Positions 47,162-57,000 of a stretch of DNA of 64,000 bases are shown in pieces. The position numbers and the translations under genes are program-made. A model generated the notes under the pieces. That model had not been told where the DNA came from, did no database searches, and saw nothing but the letters and a program-made list of their open reading frames with translations. Positions within the stretch are counted from its first letter, which is position 1. The number at the start of each line of letters is the position of its first letter. Origin of the DNA: Lichenicoccus sp964247695 (GTDB taxonomy: Bacteria > Pseudomonadota > Alphaproteobacteria > Acetobacterales > Acetobacteraceae); NCBI GenBank assembly GCA_964247695.1, contig CAXTVI010000011.1, positions 32,843 to 96,842 of the forward strand. Reading direction: 5' to 3'.

Positions 47162-47812
47162 ATGACAGACGAGCAGTTCGATACCGCCCTGATTCGCGCC
47201 GCCATGGCCCAGGCGGAATTGCGTGGGTGGCGGCGGGTCTCCGTCGTCGAGGCGGCACGGGAGGCCGGGTTGCCGCTCGACCGGGCCCGCGTGCGCTACC
47301 CCTCCGCCGCCTGCATGCTGCTGCGGCTCGGGGTGCTCGCCGATCAGGCGGCGCTGATCGACGACGGCTCGGAAGGCACCGCGCGCGAGCGGCTGTTCGA
47401 CATGCTGATGCGCCGCTTCGACGTGCTGCAGCAATATCGCGAGGGTGTGCGCGCGGTGCTGCGCGCCATGCCTTCCGACCCGGGCCTCGCCCTGATGCTG
47501 GCTGCCGCGACCCGCTCCAGCATGGCCTGGATGGCGCAGGCGGCGGGGCTGGAGACCCAGGGGCTCCTGGGCGCGCTACGTGTCGCCGGAGTCGTGGGGA
47601 TCTGGCTGCAGGCAGTGCGGGCCTGGGAGCGCGACGAGAGCCCGGACCTGGCGGGCACCATGGCCGCCCTCGATCGCAGCTTCGACCGGGTCGGTTGGGC
47701 GGCCCGGATGCTCGGCGAAACGACCGCTACGCCGGCATCCGGCGAGCCTGCACCCGGCGAGGATGCCGGCTTCATCGCAACGGACCCTATCGTGGAACCG
47801 CCGCTCGCCTGA
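47162..47812 (+). CDS. COQ9/TetR-like helical protein
   Basis: A 216-residue all-helical protein. The N-terminus (LIRAAMAQAELRGWRRVSVVEAAREAGLPLDRARVRYPSAACML) looks like a TetR/COQ9 lead. The C-terminal WLQAVRAWERDESPDLAGTMAALDRSFDRV resembles the end of COQ9, a lipid-binding factor of ubiquinone synthesis. No canonical DNA-binding residues are obvious. It follows proC by 23 bp and lies 1.7 kb after ubiK. TetR-family regulator is the alternative. Confidence 0.6.
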   Translation: MTDEQFDTALIRAAMAQAELRGWRRVSVVEAAREAGLPLDRARVRYPSAACMLLRLGVLADQAALIDDGSEGTARERLFDMLMRRFDVLQQYREGVRAVLRAMPSDPGLALMLAAATRSSMAWMAQAAGLETQGLLGALRVAGVVGIWLQAVRAWERDESPDLAGTMAALDRSFDRVGWAARMLGETTATPASGEPAPGEDAGFIATDPIVEPPLA

Positions 47813-47866
47813 GCACGCGGCGGGGTTTACGAAGAGCCGCCCCGGGCCCTATCTAGGCGCGGCCGG

Positions 47867-47941
47867 TGGGGCGTAGCCAAGCGGTAAGGCAGCGGATTTT
47901 GATTCCGCCACGCGGAGGTTCGAATCCTCCCGCCCCAGCCA
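47867..47941 (+). tRNA. tRNA-Gln (anticodon TTG)
   Basis: A complete cloverleaf. The acceptor stem TGGGGCG pairs with CGCCCCA, followed by discriminator G and encoded CCA. The D arm (AGCCAAGCGGTAAGGC), the anticodon arm CGGAT-TTTGATT-CCG with TTG in the loop and the T arm GGAGGTTCGAATCCTCC are all readable. The TTG anticodon reads CAA glutamine codons. No integrase gene lies next to it. Confidence 0.97.
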
Positions 47942-47954
47942 GTCCTTGAAGTCG

Positions 47955-47977
47955 GCATGACCTTGAACCGGTCATGC
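47955..47977. terminator. Hairpin between tRNA-Gln and the HU gene
   Basis: GCATGACC (47955-47962) and GGTCATGC (47970-47977) form a perfect 8 bp stem with a 7-base loop. It sits between the converging tRNA-Gln and HU genes, so it may end both transcripts. There is no long T-run, so intrinsic termination is uncertain. Confidence 0.45.
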
Positions 47978-47989
47978 GCTCCGGAGAAA

Positions 47990-48259
47990 CTAGATCGCCT
48001 TCTTGAGGTTGGGGCTCGCCTTGAAGCGGACGGTCTTGCCGGCCTTGACCTTGACCGGCTCTCCGGTCCGGGGATTGAGCGCCTTGCGGGCCTTCGTCTT
48101 GCGCACGGTAAAGGTGCCGAAGGATGGAAGCGTGAAGCCGCCTTCCTTCTTGAGCTCGCGCACGATCGCAGCAATCAGGTCGCTGGCGGCCTGGTTGGCG
48201 GCAACGCCGGTGCAGTCGATGGAGTCCTGCAGGACGCCGGCAATGAAGGCCTTGCTCAT
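47990..48259 (-). CDS. HU family DNA-binding protein
   Basis: An 89-residue histone-like protein. The N-terminus reads MSKAFIAGVLQDSIDCTGVAANQA. The DNA-binding arm is FTLPSFGTFTVRKTKARKALNPRTGEPVKVKAGKTVRFKAS, with the conserved NP(R/Q)TGE tip. It compacts and bends DNA. The region 48260-48577 upstream holds its promoter. Confidence 0.93.
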   Translation of the reverse strand: MSKAFIAGVLQDSIDCTGVAANQAASDLIAAIVRELKKEGGFTLPSFGTFTVRKTKARKALNPRTGEPVKVKAGKTVRFKASPNLKKAI

Positions 48260-48577
48260 GAAATCTTCTCATTCCCACTGTTGGCGATGGAACTCGGCAG
48301 CCTCGAGTCGGATGACACGGCCCGCCCGTCGCCGGAAGCGGCTATTACAGCCGCAGGGTGCAATGCACCAGACGTAACTCCGCTGGCGCGCAAAACGCCA
48401 GACATACTCTGCAAGAGCGCGGCCAATCGGCAACAGTGACCGCCTGAGCATGATCCGTTCGATCATGACCCGCTTGTCGTTTGTGCAGGCCGGGTTATTC
48501 GAACACCTGGCCGGGCGCAGCGTCCCTGACGTCGGATTGCTGCGGCGGTCTCTGGACCAGGATTGGAGGAAAATGCG
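48260..48577. other. About 320 bp between divergent HU and RgpF-like genes
   Basis: No convincing gene, RNA or large repeat is seen. Candidate promoter-like AT-richer spots exist on both strands (for example around 48340-48420), but no pair of boxes stands out. It must hold the control signals for the HU gene (minus) and the RgpF-like gene (plus). Confidence 0.4.
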
Positions 48578-49504
48578 TTGGGACAAGCCGTATGCCTGTT
48601 CGCGCAGCATTCCGCCGACGGGCGCCTGTCAGCCTCCGTCCTGCATTATCTTCGGGAACTCGGCCAATGCGGGCTTACGGTCCATGTCGCACTTTCCGGC
48701 ATGGCAGCCATGCATCCGCAGGATCGCGCCGCCCTGGATGACGCGGGCGCAGTGGGTCACCTGCGCGAAAATACGGGTCTCGATTTCGGGGCCTGGCAGC
48801 ATCTGATCGAGCTCGGCTGTGTTGCGGATGCGGAATTCATCGTTCTGGCCAATGACAGCGTGATCGGCCCGCTGCAGCCGCTGGCCCCCATCTTCGCAGG
48901 AATGCAGGGCCTCGGACGCGACGTCTGGGGCATGGTCGAGTCGCACGAGATGGCCTGGCACCTGCAATCCTGGTTCCTCTGCTTCACCCGGGAGGCCTGG
49001 CAGAGTCCGCCGATTGCCCGCATCCTTGCGTTGCCGTTCCGCGAGATGGTTCGTGCCGAGATAATCCTGCACGGCGAGGTCGGGTTGGGAGCTTCCATCA
49101 GGGCGGCCGGGCTGCGATGGGCGGCATCCTGGCCGGAACGCCGGCGCGGCCTGCGCAGGCTGCTCGCGATCAATCCCATGCATCTGGACTGGATGTCGAT
49201 CCTCGGCTCCGGCTCGGTGCCGTTCATCAAGGTGGAATTGTTGCGCGAGAACCCGATGCGGGTGCCGTGGCTCGACCGCTGGCCGAAAGTGGCATCGCGA
49301 TCGCCGTCAGTGCGGTCGGGACAGTTCCCGATGCAGTGGATCCATGAGCGGATCATCACGCAGGCCGCCATTACCCAGGCCGCCGAACCTGAGGCCAGCC
49401 TGAGGATGCGCCTGCTCTATCTGGTGTTGACCCGGGACAGGATGCCGGCGCTCTGCGCCCTGGTCGGCGGTTCCAGGCGAGCCGCTCGCGCCAGGACCGC
49501 ATGA
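48578..49504 (+). CDS. RgpF-like (rhamnan synthesis) polysaccharide protein
   Basis: A 308-residue protein of the rhamnan-synthesis F type. LDFGAWQHLIELG and FIVLANDSVIGPL are the recurring family motifs, followed by GMVESHEMAWHLQSWFLCF. The start is a TTG at 48578 because GGAGG lies about eight bases upstream; a TTG at 48563 would overlap that SD. Its last 88 bp overlap the converging glycosyltransferase gene. It opens the surface-glycan block and probably modifies or transfers sugars. Confidence 0.75.
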   Translation: MGQAVCLFAQHSADGRLSASVLHYLRELGQCGLTVHVALSGMAAMHPQDRAALDDAGAVGHLRENTGLDFGAWQHLIELGCVADAEFIVLANDSVIGPLQPLAPIFAGMQGLGRDVWGMVESHEMAWHLQSWFLCFTREAWQSPPIARILALPFREMVRAEIILHGEVGLGASIRAAGLRWAASWPERRRGLRRLLAINPMHLDWMSILGSGSVPFIKVELLRENPMRVPWLDRWPKVASRSPSVRSGQFPMQWIHERIITQAAITQAAEPEASLRMRLLYLVLTRDRMPALCALVGGSRRAARARTA

Positions 49505-52152
49505 AGCTCCTCGGCCTGGTCGGCAGGATCGGCAAGCGCGTCCCGGTGCGGGTTGACGTAATCGTCCAGGCGTCCCGGATCGGCGAGTATTTCCGCGATA
49601 GCGGCGGCGAGCCCGTGCGGTCGGCCGTCCAGCGGGATCAGGCGGCCGTTGATCCCGTCGGCCACATCCTCGGACTGGCCGCCGGGCGCGCTCGCGATCA
49701 CCCAGACGTCGCGGGCCAGGGCCTCGCGCACGGTGAGGCCGTAGCTTTCCTTCCATTGTGACGGGAACAGCAGGACATCGATGCCGTCGAAGAATGCGTC
49801 GAGCCCGTCCTGGCGGTAGGCCGGAACGATGTTGATGCGTCCACGCACGTCCCAGTCTTCGACATCGATCGAGCTGAAGCCGAGATTAAGCGTGTTGTCG
49901 ACCAGGACCAGCTCCCAGTCGCCGCTCACCAGGCTCTCGAACGCCTGTTGCACCAGATGATAGCCCTTGATGCGCTCGTTGCCGCCGACGAAGCCGAAGC
50001 GTGGCGCGGCCCCGGGCGGACGCCGCCGGCGTGGGCGCGTCGGGGCGCGCAGGCCGTTGCGGTTGACGCTGATGCGGTCTGGCTCGACGCCGTTCGCCAG
50101 GAACAATGCGCGATGCGAGGCGCTGGGGCTGAGCAGGTGGCTCGCATCGCGCAGCGCCTGCTGCATGATCGCGCGCCGCGCCTCGAGATGGCGCGCATGC
50201 GGCAGGCAGGCCTGGCAGACGCTGAGGTCGATCCGGGTCTGGAAGCAATAGCGCCCGTCGCCGCGCACCATGAACTGCCGGTCGCAGAGGAACCAGGCAT
50301 CGTGCAGCGTGACGACGTAGGGAATGGTGCGCTCCCGGCACAGGCGCAGGATGGTGGCGCCGAATCCCTGGATGGAGTGGACATGCACGACGTCCGGACG
50401 CACCGCATCCAGCACCTCGGCAAAATGCGCGACCGCCGCCGGATTGTCGAAGCTCGCCACGTGATCGTCCGGCGGCGGCAGGCCGGTCGCGAACACCGGG
50501 ATGCCGTCCCAGTCGTAACGCAGCAGGGCATCGGGATAGGCCGCGTCGTCGCCGTGCGAGGTGAAGATCGCGAGCGTCACGTCATCGCGGGCGTGCAGGC
50601 GGCGGGCCATCTCCTCGGCCACGATGGTGGCGCCGCCGAAGCTGCGCGGCCATAGAAAGACGTTGGCCATCAGCACGCGCAACGGACGCGGCGACGGCAG
50701 GTCCGCGTCCGGCGCCCCGAACAGCGGCAGCACCTGGGTTTGAGCGATGGCGTCGGGTGCGTAGTGCCGCAAGACGTCGTGCAGGGCAGCCTCCCCCATG
50801 CGTCGCCTGAGGTCCGGATCGCGGACCAGGGCCTCGAGCGCCTGCTCCCAGTCCTGGCCGCTCTCCGCCAGCATGCCGTTGCGGCCATGCTCGATCACGC
50901 CCGCGAATGCCGCCCGTGGCGAGCAGACGCTGGGCAGGCGCAGGATCGACGCTTCCTGGAACTTGATGTTGCTCTTCGCGTCGTTGAAAACTGTGGCTTC
51001 CAGCGGCGCAATGGCGATGTCGCCCCCGCACAGCAAGCCGAGATAGGCCCGGTAGTCGGTGCCGGGCAGGTCCTCGACGCGGCCGCCATACCGGCGCAAG
51101 TTGTCTGGCACGGTCAGCTCGCCGATGATGCGCAGCCGCAGGTCCGGATGACGCGCGAGCAACCGCTCCAGCGCCGACGCGACCAGCAGGAAATCGGCGT
51201 CATGCGTGCGGGTGCCGGAGCCATAGACGATCATTGGTGAAGAGGACTGCCGCTTGCCGGCGCGCAGGCTGGCGGCCGTCGCGATCGTTTCGTTATCCAA
51301 CGCATTCTCGATGGGGTGCGCCTCCGCGACGCCGGCCTCGCGCATGGCCTGCGCCAGCACCGGCGTGGAGGCGATGGCGCGGTTGCATTCGAGCATCGCG
51401 CGCCGGTACAGCCGCACGCCGCGGAGCAGCTCCTCGCGCAGCGCCGGCTCGAGCCGGGCCAGGTTGGTGTTGCGCAGGTAGAGCGGCTCGTCGAAGATCA
51501 GGTCGTCGACCTCCCAGAACGGCCGCAGGCCCAGGCGGCGCGCCTCGCCGATCAGGCCGAGCACCTCCGGCGTCGCCGGCACCCGATAGAAGATCACCTC
51601 GGTGGCGCAGGACAGCGCCGAGCGTGCCTCCTCCGTCGCGTGCCAGTCGACGACCCTGCAGGGCCAGCCGAGCCGCTGCAGATGCTCGCGTTTCTGCCAG
51701 ACCCGGTATTTCGCGCATTGCGGCACGCTGAGCTCGGCGATGATCAGCAACGACCGGCGCAGCATCGTGGGGAAGTCGGAGCCAGGCGGAGGCAGCGGCG
51801 CGTCTGCCGGCTTGCGCGGCGGATGCAGGACGCGGCCGGCGATCCGGCGTCCGAGTGCTGCGATCCCGTCCTGTCTGACGATCTCGCGCACGCGTCGTGC
51901 GGCGGCCGCAACAGGCATGCCGTTCGGCAGCCGCCCCGCGACGAGGCCGCTTGCCAGCCGCAGCGGCAGGGTCAGCCGCCAGGAGGTGGACCGTTCGAGC
52001 CCGGATACCCGGAGCTGCCGCTCCGCGAGCGCTGTCTGCAGCGCCGCGATCCGCATCTGCTGCAGCCGCAGGCTGTTGCGATAGCTCTCAAGCAGGACGT
52101 CCTCGTCCCGATCCGTTGGCGGCCGCCCAACCTCTGTCATGCCAAAGGTCAT
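49417..52152 (-). CDS. Large bi-modular glycosyltransferase (GT-B type)
   Basis: A 911-residue protein with no secretion signal. A short N-terminal coiled coil (LQQMRIAALQTALAERQ) and the ERSTSWRLTLPLR motif are common in surface-glycan enzymes. A first GT-B-like module (about residues 130-470) has PLEATVFNDAKSNIKFQEAS. A second (about 490-895) has FLWPRSFGGATIVAEEMARRL, VVTLHDAWFLCDRQF, GNERIKGYHLVQ and LLFPSQWKESYGLTVREALA (GT4 donor motif). It could add two sugars. The start could also be 52140. The 3' end overlaps the RgpF-like gene. Confidence 0.82.
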   Translation of the reverse strand: MTFGMTEVGRPPTDRDEDVLLESYRNSLRLQQMRIAALQTALAERQLRVSGLERSTSWRLTLPLRLASGLVAGRLPNGMPVAAAARRVREIVRQDGIAALGRRIAGRVLHPPRKPADAPLPPPGSDFPTMLRRSLLIIAELSVPQCAKYRVWQKREHLQRLGWPCRVVDWHATEEARSALSCATEVIFYRVPATPEVLGLIGEARRLGLRPFWEVDDLIFDEPLYLRNTNLARLEPALREELLRGVRLYRRAMLECNRAIASTPVLAQAMREAGVAEAHPIENALDNETIATAASLRAGKRQSSSPMIVYGSGTRTHDADFLLVASALERLLARHPDLRLRIIGELTVPDNLRRYGGRVEDLPGTDYRAYLGLLCGGDIAIAPLEATVFNDAKSNIKFQEASILRLPSVCSPRAAFAGVIEHGRNGMLAESGQDWEQALEALVRDPDLRRRMGEAALHDVLRHYAPDAIAQTQVLPLFGAPDADLPSPRPLRVLMANVFLWPRSFGGATIVAEEMARRLHARDDVTLAIFTSHGDDAAYPDALLRYDWDGIPVFATGLPPPDDHVASFDNPAAVAHFAEVLDAVRPDVVHVHSIQGFGATILRLCRERTIPYVVTLHDAWFLCDRQFMVRGDGRYCFQTRIDLSVCQACLPHARHLEARRAIMQQALRDASHLLSPSASHRALFLANGVEPDRISVNRNGLRAPTRPRRRRPPGAAPRFGFVGGNERIKGYHLVQQAFESLVSGDWELVLVDNTLNLGFSSIDVEDWDVRGRINIVPAYRQDGLDAFFDGIDVLLFPSQWKESYGLTVREALARDVWVIASAPGGQSEDVADGINGRLIPLDGRPHGLAAAIAEILADPGRLDDYVNPHRDALADPADQAEELHAVLARAARLEPPTRAQSAGILSRVNTR

Positions 52153-52196
52153 ACAAGGCGAACCCCGCCTTCAGCAATTCGCGGACTTAGTGCCCG

Positions 52197-52377
52197 GAGA
52201 GACCGTCCGAGAACGCGCTGCGCTCAGTGAGAGGCGTCAAAGGCGCCGGCCGGCGTGGCTTGCCGAGCACCGGGGCGGAGCAGCCTCTTCGGCTGTGAGC
52301 ACCAGAGCGCAGAGAAGGCGCCCATCCTTGGAGAGTGGGGGATGACCAGCGTAGTCGCGTTATCGGAAGGTCTCGTC
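52197..52377 (-). repeat. Intergenic repeat element, copy C (minus orientation)
   Basis: Read on the minus strand it begins directly after the TGA of the RTX-like gene and contains CTACGCTGGTCATCC starting 23 bp past it. CTGGTGCTCACAGCCGAAGAGG and CTGCTCCGCCCCGGTGCTCGG follow, matching copy A. The ends GAGACCTTCCGATAACGCG and GAGACCGTCCGAGAACGCG (at 52199 on the plus strand) are inverted repeats with 17 of 19 bases alike. It ends 45 bp before the glycosyltransferase start. Confidence 0.82.
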
Positions 52378-53751
52378 TCAGGTGGAGAAGATATGGGTGG
52401 CGTGCGCCTGCAGCTGGGCGGCAGTCAGGTTGTTGAAGGTGATGACCGTATTGTCCGACAGCGTGATGCTGGAGCCGCCGCTGCCGTTATTGACCGCCGC
52501 CGCCAGCACCGCCTTGGCCTCGTTCGCGCCGTAGCCAAACAGGCCGACCAGGTTGCCGGCCGAGCTGCCGAAGTCGGTGATGACGTCGCTGCCACCGGCG
52601 CTGCTGTCGGAGAAGACGAAGGTGTTGCTGCCCGCGCCGCCGGTGAGCGTGTTGGAGCCGGAGCCGGCGACCAATGTGTCGTTGCCGGCGCCGCCCTCGA
52701 GTGCGGTGGCGGCCGCGTTGCCGAACAGCACCAGCGAGCCGGACGCGAGCGAGCCGTTGAGGGTTTCGTTGCCGGTGCTGGCGATCAGGTAGCTCAGCCC
52801 GGACGAGCCGTTATAGGTGACGCTCGCGTTGCTGGCGCCGAACACCGTCGCGTTGCTGCCACCGTCGATCGTGGACGACGTGCCCGAGTTGGCAATGAAG
52901 GCGAGGGACACACTGCCGTTCTCATAGACGGTGGTGCCGCTGCCGCTGAAGATGGTGGCGTTGCCGGACGCGCTGATGGTGTCGTTGACGCCGCCGATTA
53001 CGGTGCTTGGACCGTCCAGGTAATAGGTGCCGTCGGTGCCGTCGAACAGCAGGGTCGATCCGGTGCCGCCGGAATATTCGTTGTTGGCGCCGACATCGAC
53101 CAGCGTCGTGTAGCCGGTGCTGCCGAAGACCGTGCTCTGCTGCCCGCTCAGCACGATGGTGTTGTCGCCGGCGCCGGCGATGATGCTGTCGGTGCCGCCG
53201 GAGAACAACGTGTCGTTGCCGGTGCCGGTGAAGACCAGGTTGTGGCCGGCGTCGGTGAAGATCAGGTCGTTGCCGCTGTTGCCGAAGATGCTGTCATTTC
53301 CCTGGCTTGTGGCGATCTCGTAATTGCCGCCGCCGGCGCTCAGGCCCTCGAAGACATTGTTGCCGCCACCCGCGATGAACTCGCCGCCGCCGGCGCCGCC
53401 GAACAGGGTGGTGCCGCCGAGCCCGGCCAGCACGCTGACCGACGAGCCGATCGCGGACCCGTCGAGGACCACGCCGGCTGCCGCGTTGTTGGTGACGTAG
53501 CGGTAGCCGCCGGGGAAGGTGTAGCTGCCGGTGGTGGTGATAACTCCCTCGCCAACCTGGCCGCCGGGAACGCTGGGGGGCGCCACGCCCGCCGTCAGGC
53601 TCTGCCCGAACAGGGTGGCGCCGAGTTGGCTGACTGCGCTCTGGTAGGCTTGGGCCAGGGTAAAGGCTACGCTGCCATTGACCGTGACCGGGATCTGTTG
53701 CTGGGCCGCGCCCATAACCGTTACCACATTGGCCAAGACTGCTACCTTCAC
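52378..53751 (-). CDS. Beta-strand repeat (RTX-like) surface protein
   Basis: A 457-residue, very Gly/Ser/Thr/Asn-rich protein without a signal peptide. Repeats resembling GGxGNDT recur (GNSGNDLIFTDAGHNLVFTGTGNDTLFSGG; GGAGNDTLVAGSGSNTLTGGAG), as in calcium-binding RTX and hemolysin-type proteins. The C-terminus (VITDFGSSAGNLVGLFGYG, then IFST) looks like a type I secretion end. The start is uncertain: GTG at 53751 or TTG at 53736, which has AAGGT upstream. Placed between glycosyltransferase genes, it may be an exported, perhaps glycosylated, surface protein (inference). Confidence 0.78.
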   Translation of the reverse strand: MKVAVLANVVTVMGAAQQQIPVTVNGSVAFTLAQAYQSAVSQLGATLFGQSLTAGVAPPSVPGGQVGEGVITTTGSYTFPGGYRYVTNNAAAGVVLDGSAIGSSVSVLAGLGGTTLFGGAGGGEFIAGGGNNVFEGLSAGGGNYEIATSQGNDSIFGNSGNDLIFTDAGHNLVFTGTGNDTLFSGGTDSIIAGAGDNTIVLSGQQSTVFGSTGYTTLVDVGANNEYSGGTGSTLLFDGTDGTYYLDGPSTVIGGVNDTISASGNATIFSGSGTTVYENGSVSLAFIANSGTSSTIDGGSNATVFGASNASVTYNGSSGLSYLIASTGNETLNGSLASGSLVLFGNAAATALEGGAGNDTLVAGSGSNTLTGGAGSNTFVFSDSSAGGSDVITDFGSSAGNLVGLFGYGANEAKAVLAAAVNNGSGGSSITLSDNTVITFNNLTAAQLQAHATHIFST

Positions 53752-54023
53752 TGCTGCCGGGCAATAGTCATGCGGAAGACCACTACCTGCGCCCGATTAG
53801 AACCGGGGCCAGACCGCTGGATATCAGGGGAGCTTCCTATGCCGCAATGAAAAACGCTGGTAAATTAACGAAGTATTTTTGAGACGAGCTGGTCAAGATC
53901 CGGTCATTATTACGAAGCTGGCGTTGGATGTTGTTATGAAGCCTCGGTTTTCCGCGCGTATTCAGGGTTCTTTACTTATCCATAACGGTTTCGAGGTTGC
54001 CGGGGTCGGCGCGGTGGGACTGC

Positions 54024-57000
54024 ATGGCGCAGCCTGATCCGGGACCGCTCGCGGAGCTGCTGGCACCGGGTCTGGCGCCCTGGTTCCGCCGCCCGACGCG
54101 CCTCGGCGCCGACAGCGCCTGGTACGGCCACCTGCCGTTCGCGCAATGGATCGTGCGCGCGCTGCGGCCGCTCCAGCTGGTCGAGCTCGGCACCCATGCG
54201 GGCGTTTCCTATGCAGGCTTCTGTGACGCGGTCCTGGCGGAAGGACTGCCGACGCGCTGCTTTGCCATTGACGGCTGGACCGGCGATGAGCACGCCGGCT
54301 TCTACGGCGAGGACGTGTATACCGACCTCGCCCGGTTCCACGCGCAGCACTATGCCGGTTTCTCGCGCCTGCTGCGCTGCCTGTTCGACGAGGCGCGCGA
54401 CGACTTTCCCGATGGCAGCATCGACCTGCTGCATATCGACGGCCGGCATCGGCTGGAGGATGTCGCGCATGACTTCGCGCACTGGCAGCCCAAGCTGTCC
54501 GACCGCGCCGTCGTCCTGCTGCACGACACCAATGTCCGGGAAGGCGATTTCGGAGTCTGGCGTTTCTGGGAGCAGCAGCGCCGGCTGCACCCCTCCTTCG
54601 AGTTCCTGCACGCGCATGGGCTGGGTGTGCTGGCGGTCGGTTCGCAGGTGCCGGCCGCGGTGCTCGAGCTCTGTGCCATGTCGGACAGGCACGCGGCGGC
54701 CCTGCTGCGCGAGCGCTTCGCCCTGCTCGGCGAGCGCTGGGAGGTCGAGTATGCGCTTTCGCTGCGCGACCGGCGGCATGCGGCGGCGCTGCGCGACGTC
54801 GCTAGCGCGCATGAGACGGCACTCGGCACGCTCGGCGAGCGGCTGCGGCAGGCCGACCAGCATTTCAGGGACCGGTCCGTCGCGTTCGGGCTGCAGCGCA
54901 GCGCGCTGGCCGATGCGAAAGCAACGCGGCATGCGGCGGAACAGGCGGCCCGGCGCGAGCGGGAGGCAGCCGCGGAGCAGATCAAGGCGCTGCGCCGTGA
55001 CCTCTCCTCGGAGCGGGATGTGGCCCGAGCCGAACGTGACGATGCGTGCGCGGCACTCGCGCAAGCACAGGCCGAGCGGGATGCCGCCCGCAGGGAGCAT
55101 GACGCCGCCCTGCAGGCCGCCGAGCATCATCGCGGCGAGGTCGGGATCATCCACAACTCTTTGTCCTGGCGCCTGACCGGCCCGCTGCGCCGCGTCCTCG
55201 ACGCGATGCGTCCAAAGGCTCCGGCGCTTGCCGGACCGGTCGCGGCGCCGGACGCGTTGCCGGCGCCGGCCGAAGCCGAGATGCCGCCGGCGGCGGCGCC
55301 CGATCTCCCGCTCCCGGAGGCCGACGAGCCATCGCCGGCGCAAGAGCGGCCGCCGTTCCGCGTCATCCGGCACGTGCTGTTCGTGGTCGGCGAGCCCGGC
55401 ACTCCCGGCGCCACCTATCGCTGCCGGCGCAATGCCGCCGCCATGCGCGATGCCGGCTACGCGGCGGAGGTGGTCGATCTGTTCGACGTCGATCCGGAGA
55501 TCCTCGCCCGCGCCGACCTGCTGGTGGTCTGGCGCGCGGCGATGAGCCCGCACATCGAGACCATGTTCCGGCTGGCTCGCGAAGCGGGGACGCGCATTGC
55601 CTTCGACGTCGACGACCTGATGACCCGGCCCGAGCTCGCGCGCATCGAGATCATCGACGGCATCCGCACCATAGGCACCACCGAGGTCGCCACCCAGAGC
55701 TATTTCGAGGGCATGCTGCGCACGATGCAGGCGGCGGATCTCTGCATCACCACCACCGCCGAGCTGGCCGCCGACCTGCGCCGGCAATGCGACGTCGTGC
55801 ACGTGCTGCCGAACATCTTCGAGGGCGCCACCGACCGGCGCGCCCGCTATGCGCTGCGGCGGCGCCAGGAAGCGGGTGACGACGGTCTCGTCCGCCTCGG
55901 CTATGCCGGCGGCACCCGCACGCACCAGCGCGACTTCGCGCAGGCCGCGCCGGCCTTGGCACGGGTGCTGGCCGCACGGCCGCAGGCGGTGCTGGTGCTG
56001 TTCCGCGAGGCGGCCAACAAGCGCGGCCTGCTGCAGATGGAGGAGTTTCCCGAGCTCGCCGGGCTTGCCGACCGCATCGAGTGGCGCGACATGGTGCCGC
56101 TCGACGACCTGCCGGACGAGTTGGCCCGGTGCGACATCTCGCTCTGCCCGCTCGAAGCCGGCAACGTGTTCTGCGAGGCAAAGAGCGAGCTGAAATATTT
56201 CGAGGCGGCGCTGGCGGGCGCCTGCACGGTTGCCAGCCCCACCGGTCCCTATCGCCGGGCGATCGAGGACGGCGTCACCGGGTACCTCGCCGCAGACGAC
56301 GCCGCCTGGGAGGCGGCCCTGCTGCGCCTGATCGACGAGCCGGCGCTGCGCCGTGCCGTCGCGCGCCGCGCCTACCACGACGCGCTCTGGCGCTACGGCC
56401 CCTGGCGGCAGGCCGAACTGGCGGCCATCCTGCTCGGCGGCTTCGCGCCAGCGCGGGAAGGCGACGAAGCGGCCGCCCGCTGCATCGAGCTCGGCCTGCG
56501 CCGCGGCGACTACCGGGCGCGCGGGGTGCCCGAGGTGCCGGACAGCGAGCTGCTGTTCGCGCATGACAGGCTGGGAGAGGCCGAGGTGACCGTGGTGATG
56601 ACCTCGTACAACTACGAGGCGCACATCCTCGAGGCGCTCGATTCCGTCCGCGCGCAAACGCTCGAGCTCATCGACCTCGCGGTCGTCGATGACGGGTCCA
56701 CCGACCAGTCGGTGCCGCTGGTGCTCGAATGGGCCCGCCGGCATCGCGACCGCTTCAACCGCATCCGCATCCTGCGCACGGTGCGCAATGCCGGCCTCGG
56801 CGGCGCGCGCAACGTCGTGTTCGACGCCGCCGAGACGCCCTGGCTGATGGCGCTCGACTCCGACAACCGCCTGCTCCCCGAGGCCTGCGCCACGTTGCTG
56901 GACGCGGTGCGGGCCGCGCCACGCGCCGCCTTCGCCTATCCGCGCATCCGGCAGTTCGGCGACAGCGAAACCATCATGGGCGAGCACCCGTTCGAGCCGC

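Noticed and set aside
47867..47977. tRNA-Gln as a phage or island attachment site
   Set aside because: No integrase gene or repeat of the tRNA end is seen nearby; the next gene is HU.
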